Both the position numbers and the translations under genes were made by a program. A DNA stretch of 10,741 nt from Methylobacter sp. (GTDB lineage Bacteria > Pseudomonadota > Gammaproteobacteria > Methylococcales > Methylomonadaceae), in NCBI GenBank assembly GCA_028714995.1, contig JAQTLI010000060.1:1-10741 (forward strand), in the 5' to 3' direction. Positions 7,525 to 10,741 of the stretch are shown here, piece by piece (within the stretch, counting starts at the first letter, position 1; every line of letters starts with the position of its first letter). The notes beneath the pieces were generated by a model. The model did not search any database. It worked only from the letters and a program-made list of their open reading frames with translations, and was not told where the DNA came from.

Positions 7525-8358
7525 ATGTCTGAAAACTACGACCTGCACTGCCACTCAACAGCCTCTGACGGCGCGTTATCGCCTACGGAATTAGTGCAGC
7601 GTGCCCATGAAAAAGGCGTTACCTCGCTGGCCTTAACCGACCACGACACCACAGCGGGACTGGCCGAAGCGCAAGTCGCGGCGACTGCGACAGGCATCAA
7701 GCTAATACGCGGCATTGAGCTCTCAACCAACTGGCAAAACAAATGTTTCCACATCGTGGGTCTGGGCATCAATCCTGATCATCCACAACTCGCTGAAGCC
7801 ACTCACAACCTTCACCTCATGCGAATCGAACGCGCAGAAAAGATTGCCTATAAACTGGAGAAAAAACGCATCCCCGGCGCATTGGAGGCAGTCAGGAAAG
7901 CAGCTGGCGACGGCATGATCACCCGCACACATTTTGCCGATTTCCTACTATCACAAAACCATGTTTCCACCCAACAAGAAGCTTTTGACCGCTATCTGGG
8001 AGACGGCAAGTCTGCCTATGTTTCCACGTCCTGGACCGACATGAGCCAGGCCATAAACTGGATTACCGAATCCGGCGGCATTGCCGTATTGGCGCATCCT
8101 ATGCGCTACAAACTGACCGCCAGCTGGATGAAACGCTTGCTCACAGCATTCAAGGAAGCCGGAGGCCAGGGAATAGAAGTCATAACCGGACGGATTAACG
8201 CCGATGAAATAAGATTGGTTTCCGATTATGCAACTCGTTTTGAACTGGCCGGCTCAGTCGGCTCCGATTTTCACAGCCCGGCCAACCAATGGGTAGAGCT
8301 AGGCAGACTTGCACCCTTACCCAAAGACATCAAACCGGTATGGGAACTGCTCAATTAA
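7525..8358 (+). CDS. rnm: PHP-domain 5'-3' exonuclease, RNase AM (YciV/TrpH) family
   Basis: E. coli YciV (RNase AM, also called TrpH) is a 5'-3' exonuclease that trims 5' ends of ribosomal and other short RNAs; this 277-residue protein fits that family in length and motifs. The PHP metal-site residues are visible: His8 and His10 (DLHCHSTASDG) with Asp15, Asp39-His40 (LTDHDT), Glu65 (GIELS), His76, His191 (LAHPMRY), and Asp248 with His250 (GSDFHSP). The middle TRTHFADFLL segment followed by a YLGDGKSAYV stretch is characteristic of the YciV group, as opposed to the PHP domains of DNA polymerases or histidinol phosphatase. The ATG at 7525 lies 2 nt after the stop of the ABC exporter gene, so translation is probably coupled. 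A nucleotide phosphatase activity (nucleoside 3',5'-bisphosphates) is an alternative described for related proteins. Confidence 0.88.
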   Translation: MSENYDLHCHSTASDGALSPTELVQRAHEKGVTSLALTDHDTTAGLAEAQVAATATGIKLIRGIELSTNWQNKCFHIVGLGINPDHPQLAEATHNLHLMRIERAEKIAYKLEKKRIPGALEAVRKAAGDGMITRTHFADFLLSQNHVSTQQEAFDRYLGDGKSAYVSTSWTDMSQAINWITESGGIAVLAHPMRYKLTASWMKRLLTAFKEAGGQGIEVITGRINADEIRLVSDYATRFELAGSVGSDFHSPANQWVELGRLAPLPKDIKPVWELLN

Positions 8359-8371
8359 TGGGAAAAGCCAT

Positions 8372-8800
8372 ATGAATTTTTGGGAAACCAAGAAACTATC
8401 CGAAATGACCACCGAAGAATGGGAGTCATTATGCGACAACTGCGGTAAATGCTGCCTGCATAAACTGGAAGATGAAGACACTGGCGATATCTACTTTACC
8501 AGCGTCGTCTGCAATCTCATCGACCTGGATACCTGCCGCTGCACCCGCTATGCCGAACGCACCCGCTTAGTCCCCGAATGTCTCGACTTAAAACAACACG
8601 ACTTCGCCGAATACAACTGGCTGCCGGCAACCTGCGCCTACCGCTTATTGACCGATGGCGAACAACTTCCGTCCTGGCATCCCCTGCTGTCAGGAAGCCC
8701 CGACAGCGTTCAGGACACCGGCGTTGCAATCAGCAGTTACGCCATGAAAGAATCTGAAATTGATGACTTGGAAGACCACATTATTGAATGGCTGGAGTGA
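8372..8800 (+). CDS. ycgN: YcgN family cysteine cluster protein (UPF0260)
   Basis: The 142-residue cytoplasmic protein matches the YcgN/UPF0260 family, whose function is unknown. It has nine cysteines: Cys21, Cys24, Cys27 and Cys28 in CDNCGKCC, then Cys47, Cys55, Cys57, Cys70 and Cys88. This pattern is typical of the wider CxxCxxCC family thought to bind metal, possibly zinc or an iron-sulfur cluster. I chose the ATG at 8372 (MNFWETKKLSEM) because family members start there and a GGGA lies 8 nt upstream. An in-frame ATG at 8309 would overlap the RNase AM gene by 50 nt and add 21 unrelated residues. It follows that gene by 13 nt and is the last gene of the operon. Confidence 0.9.
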   Translation: MNFWETKKLSEMTTEEWESLCDNCGKCCLHKLEDEDTGDIYFTSVVCNLIDLDTCRCTRYAERTRLVPECLDLKQHDFAEYNWLPATCAYRLLTDGEQLPSWHPLLSGSPDSVQDTGVAISSYAMKESEIDDLEDHIIEWLE

Positions 8801-8890
8801 TGTTTGGCCTAACTAACAGCCAAAAATCGTGGAGGGTTCGCATCGGCTACCATTTCCCCTGAATAATATTTGAGTTTACCAGCCAAGGCA
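8801..8890. other. Convergent gap between ycgN and kdoO
   Basis: The only structure seen is a 6-bp inverted repeat, TTTGGC (8803-8808) and GCCAAA (8819-8824), with a 10-nt loop just after the ycgN stop. No T-run follows it on either strand, so it is not a standard intrinsic terminator, although it could slow transcription. No gene fits in the gap. Confidence 0.5.
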
Positions 8891-9766
8891 TCATGTCAGC
8901 TTTCGGCCTGACAGGCGTTCAAGAACTTGCAGTGGCGCTCTTGATGGCTCCTGCATAGAATTAACGGGCAGGTGAAACGTTTGCTCCAAGAGGTACTGCC
9001 CCGTCATGACTGCATGTGATACTTGATCGGTAAATGCGATCCATGTGCTGCCTGACGGGAACTCGTAATTAATTTGATCCACGCTCAACTGGTACTCCAG
9101 ATCCGCTTTCATACGATCGTGTATTTGCAGCATAAAATGGTCATAGGCGCTACGTCGACTCTTGGTGATCCCGCACAATTGGAGCAGCCAGCCGCTCCCC
9201 CAAACAGGACTGGACATGGAAGGTAGGTAACGGCTAGCGACGTTTTCAAATGATTCGCCGAGCCTCCATGAGCGCCCCTGTCCATTGGGATTTACATTAC
9301 TGAAGACACGCAGGATCCTCTTGTCCTGAACGGGCCTCGACGGAAAACTATCAACGTGCAATCGCGTATCGTCTTTTCGCCACGAAGTCGAACGGCCAGC
9401 AACCTCTACAGGCCGAAAACTGGTTTGCGACTGCACTAAGTCCGCTTTGTAGTACGGTAACAAATTGAACAGTAACTCATTGCTGTATATAGCGAAACGC
9501 TGCATCATGTTTTGTAGCATCGTTGTCTCCACTTCGCCAACTTCGCTTCCCCGAAGCTTTCCAGTGGAAACGTCAAAGCTGACATTCTTGCTCTTTCCTA
9601 CGATGGTTAGAGACAGGAACTGACTCTCAACATCTGCCATCTTGAAACTGAGTTGCGGGAAGAACAAGACGTTTCCTTCTTCAAGTGCACTCAATGCTTG
9701 TTTCTGGATTACGGGCGAACACTCTTGGTTCCAGTCCGTGTTTTGAATATTGATTATTGTAGTCAT
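8891..9766 (-). CDS. kdoO: Kdo 3-hydroxylase (Fe(II)/2-oxoglutarate dioxygenase, lipopolysaccharide core modification)
   Basis: KdoO hydroxylates the 3-position of Kdo in the LPS inner core, giving Ko, with Fe(II), 2-oxoglutarate and oxygen. The 291-residue protein resembles the Kdo_hydroxy family along its length. Iron ligands are seen as His137-x-Asp139 in RLHVDSFPSRP and a distal His251 in DQVSHAVMTGQYLLEQTFHL. The region around 127-170 (TSWRKDDTRLHVDS to NPNGQGRSWRLG) and FPSGSTWIAFTDQVSH (236-251) are family-typical. The ATG at 9766 is preceded by AAAGG with a 6-nt spacer. A longer reading to 9829 would translate the REP hairpin and is rejected. No other LPS gene lies in the window, so it is an isolated accessory gene. 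Its promoter is not obvious, since the 5' side is occupied by a dead transposase unit. Confidence 0.87.
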   Translation of the reverse strand: MTTIINIQNTDWNQECSPVIQKQALSALEEGNVLFFPQLSFKMADVESQFLSLTIVGKSKNVSFDVSTGKLRGSEVGEVETTMLQNMMQRFAIYSNELLFNLLPYYKADLVQSQTSFRPVEVAGRSTSWRKDDTRLHVDSFPSRPVQDKRILRVFSNVNPNGQGRSWRLGESFENVASRYLPSMSSPVWGSGWLLQLCGITKSRRSAYDHFMLQIHDRMKADLEYQLSVDQINYEFPSGSTWIAFTDQVSHAVMTGQYLLEQTFHLPVNSMQEPSRAPLQVLERLSGRKLT

Positions 9767-9797
9767 AAGGTACCTTTCAAACTTAACGTTTAGTGCC

Positions 9798-9827
9798 GTA
9801 GGATGCGGTGAGTTCACGAACCGCATC
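9798..9827 (+). repeat. REP-like palindrome with GTAG foot
   Basis: GTAG (9798-9801) is followed directly by a perfect 8-bp inverted repeat, GATGCGGT (9802-9809) and ACCGCATC (9820-9827), with a 10-nt loop. A GTAG or GGAG tetranucleotide immediately 5' of a palindrome is the signature of REP elements recognised by RAYT transposases. The hairpin ends 20 nt from the last codon of the RAYT relic and begins about 31 nt upstream of the kdoO ATG, so it may be transcribed as part of the kdoO leader. Confidence 0.85.
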
Positions 9828-9846
9828 AATCGCGTTACTCGCCAAT

Positions 9847-10360
9847 CTAAACATTCGAAACATCAATATTTCCACCCCGATGCTTTGGGTAAATTCTACG
9901 TTCAAGATAACTACGGAAGCTGGATTGAGTCTAGTCTATGTCTTACTGAACCCAACCATGCATCACAGGGATTCCAATCTATGTAGTCGAAGTAACGCTG
10001 GAAAGCGAGTTCAACTCGAATCTTGTGGCCCCAAAAACAACGCTCGTAATCTTCATTCCCCCTCATTTTTGCCTGCTCGCTGAAATTCGTTCATCTTTCC
10101 CAATACTACAAGAGAAGGTTGTTTTAATTAAGCCCCATCGTTTAGAGAAGTCGTTATCATTTGATGGCAAAGCTCAATACGCTGCAAATGATCTGGCAAA
10201 ATCACCACAGCGTCAATTCTAAACGGGGGGCGATTTCGGACAATATCAAAAGCATTTCGCAGGTCAGTCAGCATTTTCCGCCAGAAGCCGCTTGTCCTTT
10301 CGTTCAGCCGAGTTTACGGTGAAACCATGTGTTTCCAGGAATGTAGGTACGTTGATAATT
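9847..10360 (-). pseudogene. REP-associated tyrosine transposase (RAYT, Y1_Tnp/TnpA_REP), heavily frameshifted
   Basis: The protein can be followed through at least six frame pieces on the minus strand: NYQRTYIPGNTWF (10360-10322); FTVNSAERKDKRLLAENAD then a stop; LRNAFDIVRNRPPFRIDAVV with ILPDHLQ; ALPSNDNDFSKRWGLIKTTF to RISASRQK then a stop; NEDYERCFWGHKIR to FDYIDWNPC; and SSFRSYLERRIYP to GGNIDVSNV and the stop at 9847. The order and motifs match RAYT proteins (YRR..PGGT.FFTV, ID..V.LPDHLH, DF..RW..IK, RISASR, FWEH.IR, DYIH.NPV, SSF.RY...YP..WGG). At least five frameshifts and several internal stops make it dead. The HUH motif has also changed from the usual HLH to HLQ. The total span equals about 171 codons, close to full length. 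The short open stretches on the opposite strand are shadows of this relic. Confidence 0.88.
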
Positions 10361-10398
10361 AATCGTTGCTTATCTTCATGGTCGGCGGGAGTTTTTTA

Positions 10399-10435
10399 CG
10401 TGAATGATGCGATTCTTAAACTCACCACACCCTGC
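10399..10435 (-). repeat. Decayed inverted REP copy upstream of the RAYT relic
   Basis: Read on the minus strand from 10435, this stretch begins GCAGGGTGTGGTGAG and aligns without gaps to the intact REP at 9798-9834 with 29 of 37 positions identical. Six of the eight differences are transitions, as expected of an old copy. The foot has become GCAG and the stem is imperfect, so it is probably no longer a functional REP. It starts 20 nt after the stop codon of the MFS gene. Confidence 0.75.
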
Positions 10436-10454
10436 TTCTCTTTCCAATTATTTA

Positions 10455-10741
10455 CTATACCCAACGGTTATCACGGGTTTCGCGCATCGAATATACGGCA
10501 AGTAGGCTGATAGCCGCAGCCAGTGAGACATAGCCGCCGACCCAGGCCAGCCCTCCCTCGGTGACCAACCGTTGCGCGATATAGGGTGCAAACGATGCGC
10601 CCAGTATGCCGCCCAAATTGTAGGCCGTTCCAGCACCGGTATAGCGTAGTTCAGAAGGAAACAGTTCTGGCAGCAAGGCTCCCATTGCCGCGAAGGTGGC
10701 CCCCATTAGAAGCAACTCTAATGACAGGAAGGCGGTAACCA
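10455..10741 (-). CDS. MFS transporter, C-terminal part (metabolite:H+ symporter-like), runs off right edge
   Basis: Ninety-four codons plus a TAG stop (10457-10455) of an integral inner-membrane transporter are present; the frame stays open to the window edge, so the N-terminal portion is missing. The segment GALLPELFPSELRYTGAGTA followed by YNLGGILGASFAPYIAQRL is the cytoplasmic loop and helix-11 region typical of the metabolite:H+ symporter branch of the MFS (ProP, ShiA and relatives). A final hydrophobic helix (about VGGYVSLAAAISLLAVYSM) and a short tail RETRDNRWV follow. The substrate cannot be assigned. An internal TTG at 10715 is not a credible start because hydrophobic residues of the preceding helix are encoded upstream. 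Confidence 0.85.
   Translation of the reverse strand, partial: VTAFLSLELLLMGATFAAMGALLPELFPSELRYTGAGTAYNLGGILGASFAPYIAQRLVTEGGLAWVGGYVSLAAAISLLAVYSMRETRDNRWV

Larger units (their letters stand above)
9798..10435. mobile_element. Decayed RAYT/REP unit: transposase relic between two inverted REP-like repeats
   Basis: This 638-bp stretch consists of an intact REP hairpin at the left end, a frameshifted REP-associated tyrosine transposase on the minus strand, and a degraded inverted REP at the right end. Both REP feet (GTAG on the plus strand at 9798, GCAG on the minus strand at 10435) are at the outer ends and point inward. This is a known layout for RAYT genes, which are HUH-type single-strand transposases domesticated in bacterial chromosomes. 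It lies between the kdoO start and the stop of an MFS gene. It is clearly inactive itself, but the intact hairpin could still be acted on by a working RAYT elsewhere in the genome. Confidence 0.85.

Noticed and set aside
8309..8371. Longer ycgN starting at 8309
   Set aside because: It would overlap the end of the RNase AM gene by 50 nt. The family start MNFWE lies at 8372 behind a GGGA.
8803..8824. Inverted repeat after ycgN as an intrinsic terminator
   Set aside because: The stem is only 6 bp with a 10-nt loop, and no T-run follows on either strand.
8894..8913. 6-bp inverted repeat (TGTCAG / CTGACA) at the 3' end of kdoO
   Set aside because: It lies within the coding sequence and is not followed by a T-run on the minus strand, so it is not supported as a terminator.
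9767..9829. N-terminal extension of kdoO to an ATG at 9829
   Set aside because: The extra 21 residues would be translated from the REP hairpin. The ATG at 9766 has a good AAAGG at proper spacing and fits the family start.
9750..10510. Small plus-strand open frames of 65 to 91 codons
   Set aside because: They run across the RAYT relic, the REP repeats and the ends of flanking genes on the opposite strand, and resemble nothing.

Overview
The window looks like chromosomal DNA of a gammaproteobacterium. It carries a fabA-fabB pair for anaerobic unsaturated fatty acid synthesis, plus TtcA, Slt, YcgN and an RNase AM-type PHP protein. A methylotrophic relative (Methylococcales) is my best guess from the overall gene set and the style of REP repeat at the right end. 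That is inference; only the gammaproteobacterial placement is well supported.

Left part, all on the minus strand (1-5634). At the very edge is the 5' end of prfB (release factor 2), including its classical autoregulatory +1 frameshift site (AGGAGG, TAT, CTT, TGA, C). Upstream of it are a SAM hydroxide adenosyltransferase (DUF62) gene and ttcA (tRNA 2-thiocytidine synthesis), separated by only 6 nt. Next comes the fabA-fabB operon, in which the fabB Shine-Dalgarno overlaps the fabA stop codon. It ends in a strong hairpin at 1851-1874. Behind fabA lies slt (soluble lytic transglycosylase), whose 5' end faces a short divergent promoter region.

Middle part, plus strand (5720-8800). This is a tight three-gene operon: a one-piece ABC exporter (TMD+NBD), a PHP-domain RNase AM-like exonuclease (2 nt gap), and a YcgN cysteine-cluster protein (13 nt gap).

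Right part (8891-10741), minus strand. kdoO (Kdo 3-hydroxylase, LPS inner-core modification) lies downstream of about 690 bases with no intact gene, followed by the C-terminal end of an MFS transporter running off the window. The apparently empty stretch is not empty. It holds a heavily frameshifted REP-associated tyrosine transposase (RAYT) pseudogene in at least six reading-frame pieces. The remnant is bracketed by two inverted REP-like hairpins: one intact with the diagnostic GTAG foot (9798-9827), and one decayed (10399-10435) that matches it at 29 of 37 positions. This dead RAYT/REP unit of about 638 bp sits directly upstream of kdoO, and the intact REP hairpin lies about 31 nt before the kdoO start codon.

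I see no CRISPR array, tRNA, rRNA or clearly new multi-gene system. The most noteworthy items are the RAYT/REP relic and the prfB frameshift signal.
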